A stretch of 64,000 bases of DNA, taken from the NCBI GenBank assembly GCA_964590755.1, contig CAZPYK010000004.1, positions 1 through 64,000 on the forward strand, read 5' to 3'. This document shows positions 26,258-34,416 of the stretch, piece by piece; the stretch's first letter is position 1; each line of letters opens with the position of its first letter. The notes under the pieces were generated by a model. The model was given only the letters and a program-made list of their open reading frames with translations, ran no database searches and was not told where the DNA came from. A program made the position numbers and the translations under genes. The stretch is from CAG-390 sp964590755. GTDB lineage: Bacteria; Bacillota; Clostridia; Oscillospirales; CAG-272.

Positions 26258-26975
26258 ATAATTAAGGCAACAGCCCTTAAGATATCAAATCGTGCCGGTC
26301 TTTTTCGAGGTTTCAACGAGGAGGCGGGTGCGTTATTGCTGTCTTTTTGAGCCGAAGTGCCTTGGTTTGTCGTGCAAGCGTCTTTTGCAAACTGCAATTT
26401 AAATGCAAGCTGCAAGCTGCGAGCTCCCATCCGGCGACGGTGAGCGGCAGATAACGACGTCTTTCGCATATACCGCCGGTGCGACGTGCTTTCCGCGCAT
26501 GTTGCGCTCGGTCGGACACAGGATCTGAATCGGCGGCGCCGTTTTCGGCATCATTCGCTCGCGGAGACTTTCTCTTCGTGCGGATGAGCCATGTGCATTT
26601 TGCACCAAACGGAACCTCCCGCTTACGTCTGCGGTTTGAGGCTTTTGCGGTCGCTGCGGTCGGTTGCATTGTGTATGCATCGTTTTTCGTTCGGATATTT
26701 GCGCTTTTTTCTCAGCTCTGCTTGCGGGGGCTCAAAAAACGCCGAATCGTGCGAAGACCGTGCATCGCGTGGCGGCTGTTCCGACAGCTTTTGCATCAAA
26801 AGCACAAAAAGCATTAAACGCAAGTCGGCTGTGAGGTGCTCCGGGCACCGTTCGCTGCCGCCGCAAAGGTCTTAAGCCGCCGTCGATCCTGTGATGGCGC
26901 ATTCTCGCGGAAGCATCAACCTGCGTGTCGGTTCCCCCGCCGCAGGAAAAACGATCAGGAGGGAAACAATTCAAG
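26258..26975 (+). other. Long untranslated leader of the large operon
   Basis: If the promoter at 26224 is right, about 718 nt of RNA precede the first start codon. I see no riboswitch class, T-box, tmRNA, SRP RNA or RNase P signature. Local stems include GCTTTTG/CAAAAGC at 26787-26803 and GGTGC/GCACC at 26835-26849, and GCAAGCT-type repeats occur near 26403-26420. Open frames of up to 112 codons on both strands lack ribosome binding sites and family similarity. Confidence 0.45.
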
Positions 26976-29900
26976 ATGAAGAGAAGAACGAAATTTACCA
27001 AGCTGACAGCCATCGTGCTGTCGATAATGTTCGTTCTGGGCAGTCTTTCGACTGCGGCATTTGCCGCCGACGCCGGCTCGACGAGCGCATCCACATCGGT
27101 GACCGATAAGACGCTTGACGATGTTAAAAGATTGCTGAACGCTTTAAGTTATGACGAGTATGCCGAAAAGTATTCCGACAGCGATAAATATCCGGTCGGA
27201 AACAAGGAGATCGTCATAAACGGTCTTGATTACGACAAGACCGCCACAAACGCAGAGGTCTCGACCGAGACTTATGACGGTATAGAAGCGCTTTACACAC
27301 CCGATCTGGGGTCTGTGGTATATCGCTTCAGTGTCCCCAAAACAGCCAAATACGGCATTTCGATCGAGTATTACCCGGTGAAGGGTAAAGAGACGTCGAT
27401 ACAGAGAACCTTCCTTATTAATGATAAGGTCCCCTTCTCGGAGGCGTACTACATTACCTTCAGCAAGGTCTACACCACCGTGTATGACGAAGAAGCCTCT
27501 GCCGGTATGAGCGAGAGCGAGATCGCAAGCGGCGAGAAGCGCCCGTTCAAGACGGATATCGACAACAACGAGCTGAGAGCCGAGATCGTACAGACGCCCG
27601 AATGGCGCACGTACGAGCTTCGCGACGTGGACGGCTTTTACACCGATCCCTTTGAGTTCGTTTTCACCGAGGGCGAGAACACCATAACGCTTGAAGCGGT
27701 AAACGAGCCGATGGCTATCAAGTCCATCACTCTCTTCCCGGTAGAGGAGACAATTTCCTACGCCGACTATCTCAAGCAGTGCGAAGGTCAGCCCAAGGGA
27801 CAGGATGTCGTAAAGCTTGAGGCGGAGTTCCCCTATCAGACATCGTCCAAGACGATATACCCCATAGAGGATCGCACCTCCGCGGTGACCAGCCCCTCCG
27901 ACACGTCTCGCACACTTCTCAACACCATAGGCGGAGATAAGTGGCAGACCTCGGGTCAGTGGGTCAGATACAAATTCACCGTTAACGACAGCGGTATGTA
28001 TTCCATCGTGACTCGCTTTATGCAGAACATAAACGACGGTATGTATTCCTCGCGTATCCTTTCGGTATACAGTGGCGAGGGTGTATCCGAGGGCGAGCTG
28101 GGATATTACAACGGCGTTCCCTTTAAAGAGGCGAACGAGCTGAGATTCAATTACGACACCGAATGGCAGACCGAGGCGTTGCGCTTCGGCACATACGGCG
28201 AGAACTCCAAGGGTCAGCAGGAGATAATGTACACCGACATCCAGATGTATTTCAAGGAGGGCGTTGAGTACGTTATCGAGCTTGAGGCGTCTTTGGGTAC
28301 CATGGGCGACATTGTTCGTCGTGTAAATGAGTCGCTTGACAATATCAACGAAGCCTACCTTTCAATTATGAAGCTGACCGGCGCGTCTCCCGACGCCGAC
28401 CGTGACTACAACTTCCTTGAGATCATGCCCGAGACCGTGGCACGTATCATTCTTGAATCCCGCTCTCTTACCAAGGTCGCCACCGAGCTGACCAACCTTG
28501 CGGGCGTCAAGAGCTCGAACGTTGCGACGCTTGAGCGTGTGGCGTGGATCCTTGCCCGTATGGGAAGTGACCCCGAGGATGAGATCGCAAAGAACCTTTC
28601 CGAGCTGAAGAGCTATATCGGCTCTCTCGGTACATGGCTCAACGACGCCAAGACCCAGCCGTTGAAGCTTGATGCTATCTATATTCAAAGCGTAGATGCC
28701 GAGCGTCCCGCCGCGAAGGCAGGTTTCTTCAAATCCTTCTGGCATGAGATTTCCAGCTTTATTCAGAGCTTCTTGCGTAACTACAACAGCATGGGCTCGA
28801 TGGTTGAAAACAACGAGGATGCGGTTGAGGTTTGGCTCGCAAAGGGCCGTGACCAGTCTCAGGTCATTCGTAATCTTATAAACAACGACTTCACTCCCGA
28901 GACGGGGATCGCCGTAGACCTTAAGCTGGTCGCGGGCGGCACGCTGCTCCCCTCCATACTTGCGGGCATGGGACCGAATGTCTATATCGGTCTCGGTGAC
29001 GATAACGTTATCAACTACGCTATCCGCGGAGCGCTGGAGGATGTCAGTGTGATGGATGGCTTTGACGAGGTGACCAACACCACGCAGGGCGACCCCAATC
29101 AGCAGTTCACACGCGCTGCCATATATGTTCTTGAGCTTGCCGATGCCGAGGGCGTGACGCACTGCTACGGACTTCCCGAGGAGCAGAACTTCCCGATGAT
29201 GTTCGTGCGCACCGACATCCTTGCCGAGCTCAACATCGAGATCCCCAAGACATGGGAGGATGTGCTTGCCGCCGTTATTAAGCTGCAGCAGAACAACATG
29301 ACCATTGCAATGAGCAATGACTACAAGATATTCCTTTATCAAATGGGCGGCACGCTCTTTGCCGACGAGGGCATGAGGATCAACCTTGATTCCAACCTGG
29401 CTCTTGACTCCTTTGAGCAGATGTGCAACCTCTTTAAGACATACTCCTTCCCCTACAAGTACGATTTTGCAAACCGTTTCCGTACGGGTGAGATGCCCAT
29501 CGGTATCGCTTCCTATAACTCCACCTACAACCAGCTGGTCGTATTTGCCACCGAGCTGCGCGGTAAGTGGCAGTTCCTGCCGCTGCCCGGCTTTGAGCAG
29601 GATGACGGCACCATAAACAATGTGTCGGTCTCCTCGGTCAACGCCATCGTTATGATAACCGGCGCCGACGAGCAGACAAAGAAGGATGCATGGGAGTTTA
29701 TGAAGTGGCACACCGGTGCACAGTGCCAGATCGACTACTCCAACGAAATGGTCGCCATCATGGGTGACTCCGCGAAATACGCGACCGCGAACGTTCAAGC
29801 GCTCGAATCGATGCCTTGGACCCGCGAGGAGTATGAGAATCTGAACGCGCAGTTCACCAACCTTGCCTCCATCCCGAACTACCCCGGTGCATATATCATC

Positions 29901-30350
29901 GGACGTTATACCAAGTTTGCTTTCCTTTCCGTTTATAATGATAACGCCGACGCGGTCACAGAGCTGTTGCGTTACATTACAACGATCAACAAGGAGATCA
30001 CACGTAAGAGATCCGAGTTCGGACTTCCCACTCTTGAGATAGGTCAAACGCTTGCAAGCCTGCGCCGCGATCAGATAAACGAGGCTCTTGACGAGCTTGC
30101 GGACAGCACGAGCGCCGCGGCGTATTCGACGCAGATCGATGCCTTGAAGAAGGCAATGGATGATATTCCGACCTATTCCACCTATTGCGAGGACGAATAT
30201 ATAGATGCTCTGAGAGCTGCCGGAACGGCGCTTGGCGAGGCTGACTCCGCACTCTTTGCCGATATCGCAAAGAAGGTCGGCGAATGTGCCGATGCACTTA
30301 AGTCCTACCAGGCATCCTATCCTCAAAACTCCGGAACGACGATCTATTGA
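26976..30350 (+). CDS. Secreted solute-binding protein fused to N-terminal beta-rich domains
   Basis: Protein of 1124 aa. AGGAGGG at 26957-26963 sets the start at 26976. The signal peptide has an ordinary cleavage site (AFA-AD after residue 30) and no lipobox Cys, so it is not a lipoprotein. Residues about 75-270 and 275-470 look like two beta-sandwich, carbohydrate-binding-like units (for example WVRYKFTVNDSGMYSIVTRF). A helical stretch follows. From about 600 to 1030 it is a family 1 solute-binding protein: ETGIAVDLKLVAGGTLLPSI, EEQNFPMMFVRTDIL, IPKTWEDVLAAVIKLQ, KWQFLPLPGFEQDDG and KKDAWEFMKWHTG. A helical tail (about 1030-1115) ends the protein without anchor. It heads the operon with two permease pairs and is the only binding protein in it. 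A glycan ligand is inferred. Confidence 0.85.
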   Translation: MKRRTKFTKLTAIVLSIMFVLGSLSTAAFAADAGSTSASTSVTDKTLDDVKRLLNALSYDEYAEKYSDSDKYPVGNKEIVINGLDYDKTATNAEVSTETYDGIEALYTPDLGSVVYRFSVPKTAKYGISIEYYPVKGKETSIQRTFLINDKVPFSEAYYITFSKVYTTVYDEEASAGMSESEIASGEKRPFKTDIDNNELRAEIVQTPEWRTYELRDVDGFYTDPFEFVFTEGENTITLEAVNEPMAIKSITLFPVEETISYADYLKQCEGQPKGQDVVKLEAEFPYQTSSKTIYPIEDRTSAVTSPSDTSRTLLNTIGGDKWQTSGQWVRYKFTVNDSGMYSIVTRFMQNINDGMYSSRILSVYSGEGVSEGELGYYNGVPFKEANELRFNYDTEWQTEALRFGTYGENSKGQQEIMYTDIQMYFKEGVEYVIELEASLGTMGDIVRRVNESLDNINEAYLSIMKLTGASPDADRDYNFLEIMPETVARIILESRSLTKVATELTNLAGVKSSNVATLERVAWILARMGSDPEDEIAKNLSELKSYIGSLGTWLNDAKTQPLKLDAIYIQSVDAERPAAKAGFFKSFWHEISSFIQSFLRNYNSMGSMVENNEDAVEVWLAKGRDQSQVIRNLINNDFTPETGIAVDLKLVAGGTLLPSILAGMGPNVYIGLGDDNVINYAIRGALEDVSVMDGFDEVTNTTQGDPNQQFTRAAIYVLELADAEGVTHCYGLPEEQNFPMMFVRTDILAELNIEIPKTWEDVLAAVIKLQQNNMTIAMSNDYKIFLYQMGGTLFADEGMRINLDSNLALDSFEQMCNLFKTYSFPYKYDFANRFRTGEMPIGIASYNSTYNQLVVFATELRGKWQFLPLPGFEQDDGTINNVSVSSVNAIVMITGADEQTKKDAWEFMKWHTGAQCQIDYSNEMVAIMGDSAKYATANVQALESMPWTREEYENLNAQFTNLASIPNYPGAYIIGRYTKFAFLSVYNDNADAVTELLRYITTINKEITRKRSEFGLPTLEIGQTLASLRRDQINEALDELADSTSAAAYSTQIDALKKAMDDIPTYSTYCEDEYIDALRAAGTALGEADSALFADIAKKVGECADALKSYQASYPQNSGTTIY

Positions 30351-30392
30351 TAACAGTTCCGCAAGACAAATCTAAGTAAGGAGAAAAAGCAC

Positions 30393-31358
30393 ATGTCTCA
30401 GAAAACAGCGCAGGCTGCAAAAGAAGCACCGAAGAAGGCTGTGGCGAGAAAAGATATGAGCCGCGCGGCATGGACGTGGAAAGAAATGAAGCGCAACTGG
30501 GCAGCATATGTAATGGTTGCTCCGTTCATGATCGTTTTCACGCTCTTCACCGTCGTACCGGTTCTGCTTTCGATCGTTGTAAGCTTTACCGACTTCAACA
30601 TTTTGCAGATGCCGAACTTCGTGTTCTTCGATAACTACATTCGACTTTTCCTTGACGACGATATCTTCCTTCAGGCGTGCAAAAACACCTTTATATTCGC
30701 CGTTATAGTCGGTCCCGCCTCCTATCTTATGTCTCTGTTCGTTGCATGGTTCATCAACGAGCTTCCGCCTAAGATCCGCGCGATCGTCACACTGGTATTC
30801 TACGCTCCGTCCATTTCCGGCCAGGTATATCTTATTTGGGGTACTCTCTTCTCGGGAGACTCCTACGGCTGGGCGAACGCGGTGCTGCTCGACCTCGGTA
30901 TAACCACCGAAGCGATCCAGTTCTTTGAAAACAAAAAGTACATCATGCCGCTGTGTATAGTGGTTGCACTTTGGACCTCGCTTGGCACCTCCTTCCTGTC
31001 CTTCATCGCAGGTCTTCAGGGCGTTGACCATTCGCTTTACGAGGCCGCGGCGGTGGATGGCATTCGTAACCGTTGGCAGGAGCTGTGGTATGTAACGCTT
31101 CCGTCAATGAAGCCGCAGTTGATGTTCGGCGCTATCATGTCGATAACCAACTCCTTCGGCTTCGGAAGCATAGTCGATGCACTTTGCGGAAACCCGTCGA
31201 CAGACTATTGCGCGTGGACGATAGTGCATCACTTGAACGACTACGGCAGCTCTCGTTTTGAGACCGGCTATTCATCGGCAATAGCGGTGGTACTCTTCAT
31301 TATAATGATAGGTGCCAACTCGTTGGTCAAGAAAATGATTTCAAAGGTGGGACAGTAA
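30393..31358 (+). CDS. Sugar ABC transporter permease, MalF-type (pair 1)
   Basis: Inner membrane permease of 321 aa with six membrane segments after a charged Ala/Lys-rich cytoplasmic N-terminus of about 38 residues. The EAA loop that docks the ATPase is LYEAAAVDGIRNRWQELWYV at about 215-234. Early APFMIVFTLFTVVPVLLSIV and FVFFDNYIRLF are typical of carbohydrate uptake transporter 1 permeases. It follows the fused binding protein by 42 nt and precedes its partner by one base. No ATPase gene is in the operon, so an ATPase encoded elsewhere, probably a shared MsmK-like one, must energise it. Confidence 0.88.
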   Translation: MSQKTAQAAKEAPKKAVARKDMSRAAWTWKEMKRNWAAYVMVAPFMIVFTLFTVVPVLLSIVVSFTDFNILQMPNFVFFDNYIRLFLDDDIFLQACKNTFIFAVIVGPASYLMSLFVAWFINELPPKIRAIVTLVFYAPSISGQVYLIWGTLFSGDSYGWANAVLLDLGITTEAIQFFENKKYIMPLCIVVALWTSLGTSFLSFIAGLQGVDHSLYEAAAVDGIRNRWQELWYVTLPSMKPQLMFGAIMSITNSFGFGSIVDALCGNPSTDYCAWTIVHHLNDYGSSRFETGYSSAIAVVLFIIMIGANSLVKKMISKVGQ

Positions 31359-31359
31359 G

Positions 31360-32232
31360 ATGGCAAGACTCAGAACAAGAAAACATAAAGTTGTCCTTAA
31401 CCGATCTGTGGGAGGCGACCTCGGCATTACGATAATGCTGGCGATACTGGGTGTCTTCATGTTCCTGCCGATGTACTACGTTATCATCCAGTCCTTCAAG
31501 CCTCTTGACGAGCTGTGGATGTTCCCCCCGAAGTTCATCGTTATGAAGCCCACGCTTTCCAACTATAAGGATCTGTTCAATCTTATGAACGATTCATGGG
31601 TGCCCTTCTCGCGTTACATATTCAATACCGTGTTCGTATCGGTGATAGGAACGCTGGGTAACCTCTTCTTCGCCTCGCTTGCCGCTTATGCAATGGCAAA
31701 GATCCCTTTCCCGGGACACAAGGCGATGTTCAAATCGGTTCGTACCTCGCTTATGTTCCATAAGACGGTCACAGCCGTTACCAACTTCCTTACGATGAGT
31801 ATCCTCGGTATGATCGATACCTACTGGGCAAAGATAGTCCCCGCATGGGGCGCAACGCTCGGTCTGTACCTGATGAAGCAGTTTATGGATACGCACGTAA
31901 ACAACTCGGTGCTTGAGTCCGCGCGTCTTGACGGCGCAAGCGAATTCCGTTGCTTCTGGGTCATAGCAATGCCGATGGTCAAGCCCGCGTGGCTGACGCT
32001 TATCGTGTACTGCTTCCAGGATCTGTGGAACGCCGGATCTTCGATCTACATCCACTCCGAGCAGCTCAAATCTTTCAACTACGCCATTCAGCAGATCACT
32101 GCCGGTGGTATCAAGCGTGCGGGAGCCAGCGCCGCCGCGACCGTTGTTATGATGCTGGTGCCGATCATGGTATTCGTTATCACTCAGTCCAACATCATCG
32201 AAACGATGGGCTCGAGTGGTATGAAGGATTAA
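31360..32232 (+). CDS. Carbohydrate ABC transporter permease, MalG-type (pair 1)
   Basis: Permease of 290 aa, the second subunit of the first channel. The EAA loop is LESARLDGASEFRCFWVIAM at about 184-203, followed by PMVKPAW. The N-terminal string FLPMYYVIIQSFKPLDELW and SNYKDLFNLM are typical of MalG-type subunits. Six membrane segments are visible. The start codon lies one base after the stop of the MalF-type gene, with AAAGGTGGG serving as ribosome binding site inside that gene. Together they should form the heterodimeric channel served by the large binding protein. Confidence 0.88.
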   Translation: MARLRTRKHKVVLNRSVGGDLGITIMLAILGVFMFLPMYYVIIQSFKPLDELWMFPPKFIVMKPTLSNYKDLFNLMNDSWVPFSRYIFNTVFVSVIGTLGNLFFASLAAYAMAKIPFPGHKAMFKSVRTSLMFHKTVTAVTNFLTMSILGMIDTYWAKIVPAWGATLGLYLMKQFMDTHVNNSVLESARLDGASEFRCFWVIAMPMVKPAWLTLIVYCFQDLWNAGSSIYIHSEQLKSFNYAIQQITAGGIKRAGASAAATVVMMLVPIMVFVITQSNIIETMGSSGMKD

Positions 32233-32242
32233 GGAGGCAGCA

Positions 32243-34390
32243 ATGAACAGATCAAGAAGAATAATATCCGTTGCGGCGATCCTTATGATGCTTACCATGC
32301 TCTTGTCTATCCCGGCGGGAGCGGTCAAGTCATATCAGACCTACACCTATTCATCAAGCGGATATGCACTTTATTCGCCGGATGCATACACCCCGGTCAT
32401 GACGGTCGATTCGTCATATATCGGACTTGATTCCAAAAGCACGCTGGACGATCCCCGCGATCTGTTTGTCGACGACCAGGACAATATCTATATTGCCGAT
32501 GCGGGCAACGACCGTATAGTGGTCATCGATAAATATTACAAGCTCAAATTCATAATTTCCGATTTTACGAATGAGCAGGGAGTTCCCGACAGCTTCACGA
32601 ATCCTTCGGGTGTGTTCGTGACGAGCGATCGCATATTTGTGTGCGACACGGACGCGAACCGTATAGTCACCTTCGACCGTGAAGGAAACTTCCTTTCCAT
32701 CATTCCCGAGCCGGAGGATGATATCCTTGAGGACGATTCGGTCTACAAGCCGGTCGCCGTGGCGGTCGACGATTACAATCGTCTGTATGTCGTTTCTTCA
32801 ACCACCTATCAGGGTATTATCGTTATGTCGGATACGGGTGAGTTCATTTGCATCATAGGTGCACAGAAGGTCTCTATCTCGGCATGGGATAAGGTCTGGA
32901 GAAAGATCATGAGCGATGAGGCTCGTGCCCAGACCGAATCGATAATTCCTACCGAATATAATAATATAGCTATCCGCGATAAGCTGATCTATGTGACGAC
33001 CTCCTCGCTCGATTCCAAAAAGCAGCAGAGCGCCATCAAGTCAAAGTCCAAGAGCGGTGACTACGCGCCCGTTAAGCTGCTCAACAACTCCGGTGCCGAG
33101 GTCATGAAGCGTAACGGCTTCTACCCGCCGTCCGGCGAGGTCGATGTCGGTACCTCCAGCACCGACGGCTCGAAGACCGGTCCTTCCAAGATCGTTGACG
33201 TTGCGGTCGGTCCCGAAAAGACCTGGTCGATAGTCGACGAGAAGAGAAGCAAGGTATTTACCTACGACTACAACGGTAACCTTCTGTTCGCCTTCGGCGA
33301 CGAGGGCTCGCAGCTGGGTAACATGTCCAAGGTGGCGGCTGTTGTTTACAAGAGCGACGGCACGATGCTTCTGCTTGACAAGACCCAAAAGAGCTTTACC
33401 GTTTTCCAGCGTACAGAGTACGGTGACATTCTGATCAACGCTCTGAAAAACCAGAACGAGCGTCAGTTTGACCGCGCCATCACCGACTGGACCGAAATAC
33501 TTAAGAGAAACTCAAACTTCGATACCGCGTATATCGGCATCGGTCAGGCTTACTCCCGTAACGGTAACTACGAGGAGGCACTGAAATACTTTGAGGCGGC
33601 ATACGACACCGAAAACTGGTCCGACGCCTACAAGGAGATCAGAAAAGAGTGGATATCCAAGTATATTCTGCTCATTCCGGTCATCGCTGGTGTGATCATT
33701 GCCGCGGTGGTGCTCTTCTTCAAGTATGCGGGCAAGGTCAACAAGCGTGCGGCGACCGCAGGCGGCAAGCGCACCTTTGGTGAGGAACTACTTTACGGCT
33801 TCCATTTGATCTTCCATCCCTTTGACGGATTCTGGGATCTGAAGCACGAAAAACGCGGATCCTTGCGAGCGGCTCTTGTCTATGTGGCGGCAACGATCGT
33901 TGTGTTCTTCTACCAGGCTATAGGCTCCGGATATCTTGTCAATCCGCAGGGCAATTACACGACCATTGTGTCACAAGCACTCAGTATTTTGGTTCCGCTT
34001 ATGCTGTGGGTCGTTGCAAACTGGTGCTTGACCACGCTGTTTGAGGGCGAAGGCAGCTTTAAGGACATATTTATCGCATGCTCCTATTCGCTGTTGCCTC
34101 TCATCATCATGATCGTGCCGGCGACCATTTGGTCCAACTTCGCGGTCTCCGCAGAGCTTGACGTGGTGGAATTTGTCGGAACGGTGGCGTTCATTTGGAC
34201 AGGACTGCTGATATTCAGCGGCATGATGGTGACACACGATTACACCCTCTCCAAGAACTTCATAATGTCTCTCAGCACGATACTCGGTATGGCGTGTATC
34301 ATGTTTATAGGTATACTCTTTACCACGCTGCTGGGCAAGATAATCAGCTTTGTTTCCAACATCGTCATTGAAATCAACTACCGTCTGTAA
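32243..34390 (+). CDS. NHL-repeat/TPR/Yip1-domain membrane protein
   Basis: Protein of 715 aa; AAGGAGG at 32231-32237 sets the start. A signal peptide (cleavage near PAGA, residue 27) leads to an extracytoplasmic beta-propeller of NHL repeats (about 55-370), with strings DPRDLFVDDQDNIYIADAGN, NPSGVFVTSDRIFVCDTDAN and KPVAVAVDDYNRLYVVS. TPR-like helices follow at about 395-460 (AYIGIGQAYSRNGNYEEALK). One membrane segment lies at 475-495, and the rest (about 510-715) is a Yip1-family domain with five further segments. It therefore exposes a propeller and TPR module outside and a multispan domain in the membrane. It sits between the first permease pair and the large DUF5696-like gene, so a structural or scaffold role in the transport system is likely; no enzymatic activity is suggested. 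Confidence 0.8.
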   Translation: MNRSRRIISVAAILMMLTMLLSIPAGAVKSYQTYTYSSSGYALYSPDAYTPVMTVDSSYIGLDSKSTLDDPRDLFVDDQDNIYIADAGNDRIVVIDKYYKLKFIISDFTNEQGVPDSFTNPSGVFVTSDRIFVCDTDANRIVTFDREGNFLSIIPEPEDDILEDDSVYKPVAVAVDDYNRLYVVSSTTYQGIIVMSDTGEFICIIGAQKVSISAWDKVWRKIMSDEARAQTESIIPTEYNNIAIRDKLIYVTTSSLDSKKQQSAIKSKSKSGDYAPVKLLNNSGAEVMKRNGFYPPSGEVDVGTSSTDGSKTGPSKIVDVAVGPEKTWSIVDEKRSKVFTYDYNGNLLFAFGDEGSQLGNMSKVAAVVYKSDGTMLLLDKTQKSFTVFQRTEYGDILINALKNQNERQFDRAITDWTEILKRNSNFDTAYIGIGQAYSRNGNYEEALKYFEAAYDTENWSDAYKEIRKEWISKYILLIPVIAGVIIAAVVLFFKYAGKVNKRAATAGGKRTFGEELLYGFHLIFHPFDGFWDLKHEKRGSLRAALVYVAATIVVFFYQAIGSGYLVNPQGNYTTIVSQALSILVPLMLWVVANWCLTTLFEGEGSFKDIFIACSYSLLPLIIMIVPATIWSNFAVSAELDVVEFVGTVAFIWTGLLIFSGMMVTHDYTLSKNFIMSLSTILGMACIMFIGILFTTLLGKIISFVSNIVIEINYRL

Positions 34391-34416
34391 GACGCAAAGG
34401 CAAGGTGATTAAACAT

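Noticed and set aside
26479..26875. Short plus-strand open frames in the long leader
   Set aside because: They lack ribosome binding sites, overlap in two frames, and give Arg/Cys/Ser-rich translations without similarity, so I treat this stretch as untranslated leader.
28362..30326. Long open frame of 654 codons on the minus strand
   Set aside because: It is antisense to the well-supported solute-binding protein, has no ribosome binding site and no family similarity; it results from the codon bias of the real gene.
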